From an uncultured Bacteroidota bacterium (GTDB taxonomy: Bacteria; Bacteroidota; Bacteroidia; Chitinophagales; Chitinophagaceae), in the NCBI GenBank assembly GCA_903933765.1, contig CAIZLI010000317.1, forward strand, positions 1 to 7,329: a stretch of DNA of 7,329 nucleotides, in the 5' to 3' direction. The stretch's first letter is position 1; every line of letters starts with the position of its first letter. Positions 1 to 7,329 of the stretch are shown piece by piece. The notes under the pieces are model-generated. The model was given only the letters and a program-made list of their open reading frames with translations, was not told the origin of the DNA and did not search any database. The position numbers and the translations under genes were made by a program.

Positions 1-105
1 AACTTGTAGTACAGTTCCTACTTCTTCTAAATCAGCAGAAGCATTAAAATTGCTTAATTGCTGTCTAAGAATTGCAGATATTTCATCAGGTTTAATGTCC
101 ACCAT
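1..105 (-). CDS. atpA: ATP synthase F1 subunit alpha, N-terminal fragment (cut by window edge)
   Basis: The first 35 codons of the alpha subunit of F1-ATPase, the non-catalytic nucleotide-binding subunit of the cytoplasmic alpha3-beta3 head. The visible N-terminus begins MVDIKPDEISAILRQQL and continues through a DLEEVGTVLQV segment. This is the usual AtpA start: an amphipathic helix that contacts subunit delta, followed by the first strand of the beta-barrel domain. The nucleotide-binding core lies beyond the window, so nothing can be said about catalytic residues. The start is the ATG at 105, 33 bp downstream of the atpH stop on the same strand, and it is preceded by AT-rich sequence without a Shine-Dalgarno motif. 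The position after atpH is the standard operon order. Identification is confident despite the short length because sequence and context agree. Confidence 0.93.
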   Translation of the reverse strand, partial: MVDIKPDEISAILRQQLSNFNASADLEEVGTVLQV

Positions 106-138
106 AAAAACTTATTTAATGTATGATTGTTATGTTAA

Positions 139-699
139 TTAAAATTTTGCTACAAATTCGTTAGATAAAAATTGTTTCTTGATATCTAATAAATCTCTTT
201 TAATACTAGCGTCAACCAAATTGTTATCGAATGACAACACAAAACCACCAATTAAGTCTTCGTTGGTATGCGTTGTTAATTCAATCGTTGTGAATTGAGT
301 TTCTGCTTTTATTTTTGCTTCAATGGCTTGCTTCAAACCGTCGCTAATCGCAACAGCAGTAGTCAAACTCACTTGATGTATTCCTTTTAATGCATTGTAT
401 TGTTCTATGAATGCAGTTGCAATTTCAGGCAATGCACTTTCTCTACTTTTCTTAACCAATAAAACAACAAAAGACAAAGACAATGCGCTCACTGCATCTT
501 TAATCACAGCAAGTACAATGGCATTCTTTTGATCCGCTTTAATGATTGGGCTTCTTAACACATTTACAAAATCAGGGCTTTGAGTACAAACTGCTTGAAA
601 ATATTTCATGTCAGCATGCACCATATCCAATTGATTTTGCTCAATGGCTAAATCGAGTAAGCTCTTTGCGTATCTTCCTGCTAAACGTGCGTTGGGCAT
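139..699 (-). CDS. atpH: ATP synthase F1 subunit delta
   Basis: Subunit delta (OSCP-like) of F1F0 ATP synthase. It sits on top of the alpha3-beta3 head and ties it to the b-subunit peripheral stalk. The 186-residue product matches the family's usual 175-185. Residues 1-105 form the helical N-terminal domain, beginning with the typical LAGRYAKSLLDLA segment (6-18). The C-terminal domain carries the family signature at about 149-170: LIGGFVLSFDNNLVDASIKR, where the GG pair and the D-x-S-I-K/R element are the conserved parts. The ATG at 699 fits the family N-terminus and lies 10 bp after the atpF stop, so translation is probably coupled to atpF within the operon. There is no Shine-Dalgarno motif, as is usual in Bacteroidota. 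Nothing is unusual about the gene. Confidence 0.96.
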   Translation of the reverse strand: MPNARLAGRYAKSLLDLAIEQNQLDMVHADMKYFQAVCTQSPDFVNVLRSPIIKADQKNAIVLAVIKDAVSALSLSFVVLLVKKSRESALPEIATAFIEQYNALKGIHQVSLTTAVAISDGLKQAIEAKIKAETQFTTIELTTHTNEDLIGGFVLSFDNNLVDASIKRDLLDIKKQFLSNEFVAKF

Positions 700-709
700 T
701 TCTTACTTT

Positions 710-1222
710 TTAATTTAACTTAACTCCTTCAGCAATTTGTTTAATATAGCTTTCTTGTTCTGCTTTATTAGACAATTCTTTTCTTAAAATTTTCTCAGCA
801 ACTTCTACAACCAATGTGCCTACCTGATTCTTCACTTCAGTCAATGCAGCATTTTTTTGTTGTGTGATTGCTAATTGTGCGTCGCTAATAATGCGGTCAT
901 ACTCTTGCTTCGCTTTATCTTTTGCTTCAGAAACCATTTTGTCTGCAGTTTCTTTTGCATCTTTAATCATACCAGCTCTTTCTTCACGTGCTTTAGCCAA
1001 CAATGCTTCATTTTCATTTTGCATTGCAGCAATTTCAGCTTTCATCTTGTCTGCGCGTAATAAAGCTTCTTCGATGCCGCTTTCACGCTCAGCAATTGCT
1101 TTAAGCATTGGCTTCCAAGCAAATTTACCTAGCACAATCAAAAGCACTAAAAACGCAATGGTGTTCCAAAATACCAAACCGATATCTGGTAACACAAGAG
1201 GATTTACTTCTAATAAAAACAT
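710..1222 (-). CDS. atpF: ATP synthase F0 subunit b
   Basis: Subunit b of the F0 sector, the peripheral stalk (stator) linking membrane subunit a to F1 through delta. The 170-residue protein has one N-terminal membrane segment at about 13-33 (LVFWNTIAFLVLLIVLGKFAW), then the conserved KPMLKAIAER joint. From about 45 to 150 it is a long, charged, Ala/Glu/Lys-rich coiled coil with no helix breakers, which is the dimerising stalk. Only one b gene is visible and no divergent b' follows, so the stalk is probably a homodimer. The start at ATG 1222 gives the usual short N-terminal tail before the membrane segment. The gene sits 94 bp downstream of atpE, a gap that contains a terminator-like hairpin, and 10 bp upstream of atpH. 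An open frame on the opposite strand over this gene is a compositional shadow. Confidence 0.96.
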   Translation of the reverse strand: MFLLEVNPLVLPDIGLVFWNTIAFLVLLIVLGKFAWKPMLKAIAERESGIEEALLRADKMKAEIAAMQNENEALLAKAREERAGMIKDAKETADKMVSEAKDKAKQEYDRIISDAQLAITQQKNAALTEVKNQVGTLVVEVAEKILRKELSNKAEQESYIKQIAEGVKLN

Positions 1223-1250
1223 ACTATTCGTTTATCTTAATGAATGAATC

Positions 1251-1291
1251 TAATAAAAAATAGGCCTTTTGCCCTGTGCTAGGGCCTATTT
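1251..1291 (-). terminator. Intra-operon hairpin with U-run between atpE and atpF
   Basis: Read on the minus (gene) strand, a perfect 9-bp stem AAATAGGCC / GGCCTATTT (plus-strand 1283-1291 and 1258-1266) encloses a 16-nt loop. The 3' arm ends in a run of six T (1255-1260), then ATTA, so it has the form of an intrinsic terminator. The loop holds a second, partly competing hairpin: GCCCT / AGGGC around a 5-nt loop (plus-strand 1271-1275 and 1281-1285). It starts about 26 nt after the atpE stop, in the only gap of this size inside the atp cluster. I infer partial termination or 3'-end protection that raises atpE mRNA above the downstream genes, since the c subunit is needed in many copies. Complete termination is unlikely because no clear promoter is seen before atpF. 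Confidence 0.62.
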
Positions 1292-1316
1292 ATTTCTTTA
1301 AAAAATCCTTAACAGA

Positions 1317-1547
<231 letters not shown>

Positions 1548-1573
1548 TTATTGAAAAAAGAGTTAAATAAAAT

Positions 1574-2722
1574 TTAATGATGTGCTACATTTTTATGCCC
1601 TTCATGTTCATGGGCTTCATGATGATGTTCTTCTGTTGCCATACCAATATACATGGCACTCAACATAGTGAAGATATAAGCTTGTAAAAAAGCCACCAAC
1701 AATTCAATCATCCCAATGAAAACAGCAAACGGCACTGCAATTGCAGAAGCATACACTGTTTTGAATATAAAAATTAAACAAATCAAACTTAATACTAGAA
1801 TGTGCCCTGCTGTAATGTTCGCAAACAAACGAATCATTAAAGAGATAGGCTTAGTGAATACACCAATTAATTCAATGGGTGCTAAGAACAATTTCATGCT
1901 CCAATGCATGCCTGGCATCCAGAAAATATGTTCCCAATAATTTTTATTCGCACTTAAATTAACCACCACAAATACACAAACTGCTAATGTCATGGTGAAA
2001 GCAATATTACCACTTACGTTCGCACCGCCTGGGAAGAATGGAACCAACCCTAAAAAATTATTGACTAAAACCAAAAAGAAAATCGTTAATAAAAATGGCA
2101 TGTACTTAGCAAACTTCTTTTTACCAATATTTGGAATCGCTACTTCGTCTCTTACAAATAATACAATAGGCTCCATGAAAGATTGCACGCCTTTAGGTGC
2201 AGTAGTGATGCCTGTTTTTTTGTAGGCCCCTGCAGCAGTAAGAAGTACAGTTAAAAGAATAAATACTGATACAAATAATGATGCTACGTTTTTAGTGATT
2301 GAAAAATCCCATAAGCCTTTAGATGCTTCCACATCAACTGCTTCTGTTGCGTCAACAATTTTTATTTTGCCCTCAATAATTTTATAATCAAAATTCCCTT
2401 TGTACATAATTTCTTCATGGTGTTCATTCATGAACTTGGCAGAAGAGAAAAATTCGAATCCTTTTGGAGTATATAAAATGACAGGTAAAGGAAGCGAAGT
2501 ATGTCCCCATAAATGCCAGCTATGATCATCTTTAATGTGATCTAATATCGTCTCTGTTACATTAAATGCTTCTGCTTCATGTGCTGCTGGTTCATGCGCT
2601 GCTGCTGGATTGCTCTGCTCAGTTTGAACCACTTTTTCATTCGCAAATACATTGCCAGAAAATGCCATTGTAAACAAGCTCAAACACAATACCAGTAAAG
2701 ATTTAATAGTTCTAGATGCCAT
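1574..2722 (-). CDS. atpB: ATP synthase F0 subunit a, with long periplasmic N-terminal extension
   Basis: Subunit a provides the two half-channels that pass ions to the c-ring. At 382 residues it is much longer than the E. coli protein (271), which is usual for Bacteroidota. Residues 1-27 look like a cleavable signal peptide (hydrophobic core 8-22, VFA at 25-27). Residues 28-140 form a polar, presumably periplasmic region with a DDHSWH motif (65-70) and LPLPVILY (77-84). Membrane helices follow at about 144-165, 206-228, 237-256, 274-296, 303-320 and 327-358. The essential arginine is R298 in PISLMIRLFANITAGH (292-307), and the conserved Glu/Gln of the last helix are E340 and Q347. The C-terminus (364-382) is histidine-rich, with eight His in the last 17 residues. 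This is the first atp gene of the cluster; a promoter-like box lies just upstream, and no atpI or atpZ precedes it here. Confidence 0.96.
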   Translation of the reverse strand: MASRTIKSLLVLCLSLFTMAFSGNVFANEKVVQTEQSNPAAAHEPAAHEAEAFNVTETILDHIKDDHSWHLWGHTSLPLPVILYTPKGFEFFSSAKFMNEHHEEIMYKGNFDYKIIEGKIKIVDATEAVDVEASKGLWDFSITKNVASLFVSVFILLTVLLTAAGAYKKTGITTAPKGVQSFMEPIVLFVRDEVAIPNIGKKKFAKYMPFLLTIFFLVLVNNFLGLVPFFPGGANVSGNIAFTMTLAVCVFVVVNLSANKNYWEHIFWMPGMHWSMKLFLAPIELIGVFTKPISLMIRLFANITAGHILVLSLICLIFIFKTVYASAIAVPFAVFIGMIELLVAFLQAYIFTMLSAMYIGMATEEHHHEAHEHEGHKNVAHH

Positions 2723-2742
2723 AGTGATCTCAAAATTTGCGG

Positions 2743-2776
2743 CAAAGATAGGGATAATGCTGCTGAAAATTCATAA
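2743..2776 (-). promoter_or_regulatory. Putative promoter of the atp operon (Bacteroidota type)
   Basis: On the minus strand TATCTTTG (2743-2750) is a full match to the Bacteroidota -7 element TAnnTTTG and is followed by C. Twenty-one bases upstream is TTATG (2772-2776), a weak match to the -33 element TTG/TTTG. Transcription would start near 2735-2738, leaving a 5' leader of about 13-16 nt before the atpB ATG. The match is seen directly; promoter activity is inferred. Confidence 0.6.
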
Positions 2777-2796
2777 TATTTAGCAGAAATATAGCA

Positions 2797-2846
2797 CGAA
2801 AAAAAATGTTTTCGATTCTCCTAAATACTTGAATTTCAAGTATTTA
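2797..2846 (-). terminator. AT-rich palindrome and T-run downstream of the ABC exporter gene
   Basis: A 25-bp perfect palindrome with 12-bp arms (2822-2833 and 2835-2846; core ATACTTG / CAAGTAT) begins 5 nt after the exporter stop. As RNA it would form a 10-bp stem with a 5-nt loop. On the minus strand the hairpin is followed by nine other bases, AGGAGAATC, and then a second weak repeat, CGAAAA / TTTTCG (2797-2802 and 2809-2814), containing a run of eight T. The position fits transcription termination of the exporter before the atp promoter. The low-GC stem and the displaced T-run make this a weak or atypical terminator. The near-perfect symmetry would equally suit a dimeric DNA-binding protein. 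Confidence 0.5.
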
Positions 2847-2851
2847 AAAAA

Positions 2852-4657
2852 TTAGGCGCCCTTTTTGGGATCAAATTGCATTTCATTCAGGGCCTTGTAA
2901 AATCCACCCTGCTCCATTAAGTGCTGATGCGTCCCCTTTTCTATGATTTTTCCCTGCTCTAGCACAAGGATCTGGTCTGCCTTTCGGATGGTCGATAATC
3001 GATGCGCAATCACAATAGATGTTCTTCCCTGAATCAAAGTTTCAATTGCTTTTTCAATCAATTGTTCACTCTCCGTGTCGATAGATGAAGTGGCTTCGTC
3101 TAAGATTAGAATACTTGGATTGTATAAAAGTGCACGGATAAAACTCAATAATTGTCTTTGTCCCAAACTTAAGGTAGCGCCTCTTTCCATCACATGGTAC
3201 TGATAGCCTCCAGGTAATTGCATAATAAAATCATGCATACCAATCATCTTTGCAGCTTCCTCCACTTGTTCGGGACGAATGGATGGATTGCGTAAAGTGA
3301 TATTGTCATATACGGATCCAGAAAATAAAAATACATCTTGTAAAACAACGCCTATGGATGCCCTCAAGCGATCTAGTGCATAGTCTTCAATCAAGACTCC
3401 ATCTAATAAAATTTGACCTGCTTGATAAGGATATAAGCGATTTAAAATACTAATGATGGAGGTTTTGCCACTTCCTGTTGGTCCTACCAAAGCCACTGTT
3501 TCTCCTGCAGCTACCGTAAAATTTAATTCATTTAAAATCCAATTGGGCGCTTGATAAGCAAATTGTACATTTTTAAATTCAATGGCTCCTTGAATTTGAG
3601 CAGGCGCATATTGACCTTGATCTAATGTAACATCTTCATTGTCTAAAATCTTAAAAACACGCTCTGCAGCAACCATGCCCATTTGCAAGACATTGAATTT
3701 ATCTGCAATCATCCTAAGCGGTCTAAAAATCTGATTTAAAAATAAAATAAACGCCACCAACATCCCAGCATCTAAACTTTGACCTGCTACCCACCAAACA
3801 ATTAAGCCAATGCTTAAAGCCAAAACCACTTCTACTACTGGAAAAAATACGGAATAAGCAAAGATGGCTTTAATGTTTGCATTTTTATGGTGTGTGTTGA
3901 TGGCATCAAATTTTTTCATCTCTTTTTCTTCTGCTGCAAAAGCTTGTACCACTTGCATGCCAGAAATATGTTCTTGCACAAATGCATTGAGCGCTGCAAC
4001 TGCATTACGCACCTGAACAAAACTTTTATTCACGCTTTCTTTGAAAAAATACGTGGCCACAATCATAATTGGAAATGGAATTAAACAAATCAAAGTCAAT
4101 TCCCAATTGATAAAAAACATCGTCGTTAAAGTGACCACAATCGTTAAAAAATCTGCGATGATAGGAATCAATCCATCCGAAAAAATATCGTTGATACTTT
4201 CAATATCATTGATTGTTCTTGTAGTCAATGTACCAATAGGCGTTTTATCAAACTGACGCATTTCCCAATACATGATTTTTTGGTACACTTTATTTCTTAA
4301 ATCTCGTATCACTTGTTGCCCTAACCAGGACATACCATAGGTAAAACAAAAACGAAATATGGTTTCAATCACAATGAATGCCACCTGAAAAAGGGAGATC
4401 GCCAATATTAATTGCAGTACTGAATTAAATGCTTCATTTGGCAAGAACCAATGCACCCATTGAGGCAGGACAACTAATTTGCCAATCGCCAAGTTCACGG
4501 TCGCTTGAATCAAATAAGGTCGAATAGGGGTAGAGAACGCTAAAAAGATGCCTAAAAAGACATTGATCCAAAAAATAAATCGATATGGGCCAACAAAAGA
4601 AAACACCCTAGTTAAGATAGCAGATTTGAATATGGGTTTAGGCTGGGTTGACGACAT
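2852..4657 (-). CDS. MsbA-like ABC exporter half-transporter (permease fused to ATPase)
   Basis: A type IV (ABCB/MsbA-like) exporter half-molecule of 601 residues that would work as a dimer in the inner membrane, using ATP to move a substrate outward. The substrate (lipid, lipopolysaccharide precursor, peptide or drug) cannot be told from sequence. The N-terminal domain has six membrane helices at about 28-50, 77-105, 160-183, 185-206, 265-290 and 296-312. The ATPase domain (about 358-590) shows Walker A GPTGSGKT (392-399), Q-loop Q440, Walker B ILILD (516-520) with catalytic E521, D-loop SSID (524-527) and H-loop H552 in AHRLST. The signature is LSLGQ (496-500), with Leu498 in place of the usual Gly; all other ATPase residues are intact. 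The start at ATG 4657 is firm because an in-frame TAA lies five codons upstream. The gene is transcribed alone, divergently from rel. Confidence 0.9.
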   Translation of the reverse strand: MSSTQPKPIFKSAILTRVFSFVGPYRFIFWINVFLGIFLAFSTPIRPYLIQATVNLAIGKLVVLPQWVHWFLPNEAFNSVLQLILAISLFQVAFIVIETIFRFCFTYGMSWLGQQVIRDLRNKVYQKIMYWEMRQFDKTPIGTLTTRTINDIESINDIFSDGLIPIIADFLTIVVTLTTMFFINWELTLICLIPFPIMIVATYFFKESVNKSFVQVRNAVAALNAFVQEHISGMQVVQAFAAEEKEMKKFDAINTHHKNANIKAIFAYSVFFPVVEVVLALSIGLIVWWVAGQSLDAGMLVAFILFLNQIFRPLRMIADKFNVLQMGMVAAERVFKILDNEDVTLDQGQYAPAQIQGAIEFKNVQFAYQAPNWILNELNFTVAAGETVALVGPTGSGKTSIISILNRLYPYQAGQILLDGVLIEDYALDRLRASIGVVLQDVFLFSGSVYDNITLRNPSIRPEQVEEAAKMIGMHDFIMQLPGGYQYHVMERGATLSLGQRQLLSFIRALLYNPSILILDEATSSIDTESEQLIEKAIETLIQGRTSIVIAHRLSTIRKADQILVLEQGKIIEKGTHQHLMEQGGFYKALNEMQFDPKKGA

Positions 4658-4664
4658 AGCGAAG

Positions 4665-4672
4665 TAAAGTTA
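4665..4672 (-). promoter_or_regulatory. Possible -7 box for the ABC exporter gene
   Basis: On the minus strand TAACTTTA matches TAnnTTTG at all but the last position and ends 7 nt before the exporter ATG. If used, the mRNA would have almost no 5' leader. I see no -33 TTG at the right spacing, and the palindromic repeat of the divergent gap lies immediately upstream, where RNA polymerase would bind. This is a weak call based on one element. Confidence 0.3.
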
Positions 4673-4676
4673 CACC

Positions 4677-4700
4677 GCTTTTACGTATTTTCGTAAAAGC
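4677..4700. repeat. Perfect 9-bp inverted repeat abutting the rel start codon
   Basis: GCTTTTACG (4677-4685), a 6-nt spacer TATTTT, then CGTAAAAGC (4692-4700); the right arm ends on the base before the rel ATG (4701). The repeat fills more than half of the 43-bp gap between the divergent exporter and rel genes. It could be a protein-binding dyad controlling both genes, or an RNA hairpin directly in front of the start codon. The spacer and the first two bases of the right arm (TATTTTCG, 4686-4693) also resemble the -7 element TAnnTTTG with one mismatch. If that box is used, rel mRNA would start at or next to its own ATG. The repeat is certain; its role is inferred. Confidence 0.7.
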
Positions 4701-6964
4701 ATGGAAAGTACCGATCAAGAATTATTGAATGCAGTTGTGACACCCTACAACTTGACCGACGAACAAGAAAAAAAAGAAATTGTTCGCCATTACCGTGCAT
4801 TGCTTAGAACCCTAAGGACTAAAATTAAAAAGGGGGATCGGGAATTGTTAAGAACCGCATTTGAAATGGCTGCCGAAGCACATAAAACAATGCGTCGAAA
4901 AAGTGGTGAGCCTTATATCTTACATCCTATTGCTGTTGCAATGATTGCAGCAGATGAAATTGGATTAGGTGTGCGTAGTACCATCTGCGCTTTATTGCAT
5001 GATACAGTAGAAGATACCGATATCACATTAGATGACATCAGAAGAGAATTTGGAAATGAGATTGCAAAGATTGTGGATGGATTGACAAAGATTGCAAATG
5101 TGATGGACACCAATAGCAGTCAACAAGCAGAGAATTTCAAAAAAATCTTACTCACGCTTACAGATGACCCAAGGGTAATTCTAATCAAATTGTCGGATAG
5201 GCTCCACAATATGCGAACGATGGACTCAATGAAACAAGACAAGCAATTAAAAATTGCCTCTGAAACCATTTGGGTCTATGCACCACTTGCACATAGAATG
5301 GGGCTGTACAATATGAAGACCGAATTAGAGGATCTGGCTATGAAATACATGGAGCCAGCTACCTACCATGAGATTGCTAAAAAATTATCGGAAACAAAAA
5401 GAGAGCGCACTAAATATATCAATGAATTTGTTAGACCATTAAAAGAAAAATTAGGACAAAGCGAACTCCAGTTTGACATATTTGGTCGCCCAAAAAGCAT
5501 TCATTCCATTTGGAATAAAATAAAAAAGAAAGGGGTAAGCTTTGAGGAAGTGTATGATCTTTTTGCCATCCGTATTATCCTTGATGTACCCTTAGAAAAA
5601 GAAAAAGAAGCCTGTTGGAAAGTCTATTCCATGGTCACAGACGAATACCTGCCATCACCTGAAAGATTAAGAGATTGGTTAAGTAACCCAAAGAGCAACG
5701 GCTATGAAGCACTGCATACAACGGTGATGGGACCAGATGGTAAATGGGTAGAAGTGCAGATTCGAAGCAAAAGAATGAATGAAATTGCTGAGAAAGGTTT
5801 AGCAGCGCATTTCAAATACAAAGAAGGAACAGATCAAAGCGAGGACCGATTTGATAAATGGTTCATCCAGATCAGGGAAGCTTTGAGCAATCAACAGGAA
5901 GAAAGCATTGATTTTTTACAAGACTTCAAAACTTCTTTTTTGGCAGAAGAAATTTATGTCTACACCCCAAAGGGAGAAGTGAAAATGTTGCCGGTCAATA
6001 GCTCGGCACTTGATTTTGCGTTTTATATCCATACCGCAATTGGATCAAAATGTATTAGTGCAAAAGTCAATCATAAATTGGTACCCATTAGCCATAAATT
6101 AAGAAGTGGTGACCAGATAGAAATCATCACCAGTAACAAACAAAAACCTACTGAGGACTGGTTAAATAATGTGGTGACTGCAAAGGCAAAAAACAGTATC
6201 AAAGATGCCTTAAGAGAAGAAAAGAAAATTATTTCTGAAGAAGGAAAATACACTGCTCAACGAAAGCTCGAAGGTATTGGTGCAGTGTATAATACCTATA
6301 ACTTGGATCAATTGATGCACTTTTATAAATTACCAAGCCAGTTAGATTTATTGTATAAAATCGCAACCAAATCGATTGACTTAAAAGAGCTTAAAAGCTT
6401 CCAAGTCATTGGTGATAAGATAGAAGCACCAAAGCCTATCATAGCTCCAGCAGACCCAAATGTAGAACCTCATATTTACAAGCCCCTTCCAAAAAAAGGA
6501 GATTCAGAATTGATCATTTTTGGTGAATCAAGTGATAAGATCCAATACAATCTGGCAAAATGTTGCAACCCGATTCCAGGTGATGATGTATTTGGATTTG
6601 TAAGTACAGGTAAAGGATTAATCATTCATAGAACAAGCTGTCCCAATGCGACACAGTTATTAGCCAATTATGGTCATCGTGTTGTCAAAACCAAGTGGGC
6701 AAAAAATAAAGAAATCTCCTTCCTTACAGGACTAAGTATTATTGGATTAGACGACGTTGGCGTGGTCAATAAAATAACCACCATCATTAGTGGAGATCTC
6801 AAGATCAATATTGCAGCATTGACCATTGAATCCAAGGATGGGATGTTTGAAGGCACCATCAAGGTCTTTGTGCATGATAAAGATGAATTAGAGGAATTGG
6901 TAAGTCGGATTCAATCCCTCAACGGCATTCAAAAAGTGACCCGTTTTGATACTGATTTGATCTA

Positions 6965-6965
<1 letters not shown>
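4701..6965 (+). CDS. Bifunctional (p)ppGpp synthetase/hydrolase (Rel/SpoT family)
   Basis: A long RelA/SpoT homologue that makes (p)ppGpp from ATP and GTP/GDP and degrades it, controlling the stringent response from the cytoplasm and ribosome. Its 754 residues equal the usual long-RSH length. The order is: HD hydrolase domain (about 50-180) with H75, H100-D101, E104-D105 and D166 in SDRLHN; synthetase domain (about 245-375) with FGRPKSIHSIW (261-271), D286 in YDLFAIR, NGYEALHT (333-340) and E351 in EVQIR; TGS domain (about 416-477); helical region; zinc-finger-like/CC region with C621, C622, H643 and C647; and a C-terminal ACT domain (about 674-750). Metal-binding hydrolase and catalytic synthetase residues are all present, so both activities are expected. 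This fits the single-Rel type rather than an E. coli-like RelA with a dead HD domain. ATG 4701 is the only usable upstream start, because an in-frame stop lies at 4665 with no start codon between. Confidence 0.95.

Positions 6966-7329
<364 letters not shown>

Noticed and set aside
864..1247. A 127-codon plus-strand open frame antisense to atpF
   Set aside because: It lies fully opposite a clear atpF with conserved membrane segment and coiled coil. Its Ser/Ala/Ile-rich composition is what the reverse complement of a Lys/Glu/Ala coiled-coil gene gives, and it has no recognisable domain or promoter.
1716..2225. Plus-strand open frames antisense to atpB
   Set aside because: They are short, lack recognisable motifs and overlap the conserved membrane helices of AtpB on the other strand; they are coding shadows.
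2761..2785. Imperfect inverted repeat TGCTGAAAAT / ATATTTAGCA around the atp -33 region
   Set aside because: Only eight of ten positions pair and the sequence is very AT-rich, so it can easily arise by chance. An operator role is possible but not supported.
2855..2860. GGCGCC palindrome at the end of the exporter gene
   Set aside because: It is a six-base palindrome made by the last codons (Gly-Ala) and carries no further structure.
3887..4256. Plus-strand open frames antisense to the ABC exporter
   Set aside because: They are short frames opposite the membrane domain of a well-supported gene, with no family resemblance.
4913..6862. Minus-strand open frames inside rel
   Set aside because: They are 60-66 codons each, opposite conserved HD, TGS and ACT domain sequence, so they are shadows of rel.

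Overview
The window is a stretch of core chromosome from a low-GC member of the Bacteroidota, most likely in or near the Chitinophagaceae (the phylum is well supported, the family is a guess from protein similarity as I remember it). The evidence is: an F-type ATP synthase cluster in the order atpB-E-F-H-A; an AtpB with the long signal-peptide-bearing N-terminal extension seen in this phylum; no Shine-Dalgarno sequence in front of any of the eight genes; and matches to the Bacteroidota sigma-factor -7 element TAnnTTTG ahead of atpB and purA.

Layout. Positions 1-2722 (minus strand) hold the F0 genes and the start of F1: atpB (a), atpE (c), atpF (b), atpH (delta) and the first 35 codons of atpA (alpha), which runs off the left edge. 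A strong hairpin with a U-run lies between atpE and atpF, inside the operon. Positions 2723-2851 hold the atp promoter and an AT-rich hairpin downstream of the next gene. Positions 2852-4657 (minus) encode a single-chain MsbA-like ABC exporter half-transporter with an LSLGQ signature. A 43-bp divergent gap (4658-4700) carries a perfect 9-bp inverted repeat that ends on the base before the start codon of the next gene. Positions 4701-6965 (plus) encode a full-length Rel/SpoT (p)ppGpp synthetase/hydrolase. The gap 6966-7079 has a long-range inverted repeat and a near-perfect -7 box. Positions 7080-7329 are the start of purA (adenylosuccinate synthetase), cut by the right edge.

How the genes fit together. 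The atp genes form one transcription unit for the membrane rotor and stator. Rel and PurA form a stringent-response/purine pair: Rel makes and degrades (p)ppGpp, and PurA is a known (p)ppGpp-inhibited enzyme in other bacteria. The exporter is transcribed divergently from rel, and its substrate cannot be read from sequence.

I see no mobile element, CRISPR array, RNA gene or anomalous island, and no new protein system. The parts that deserve a second look are non-coding: the atpE-atpF hairpin, the inverted repeat abutting the rel start codon, and the structured rel-purA gap.
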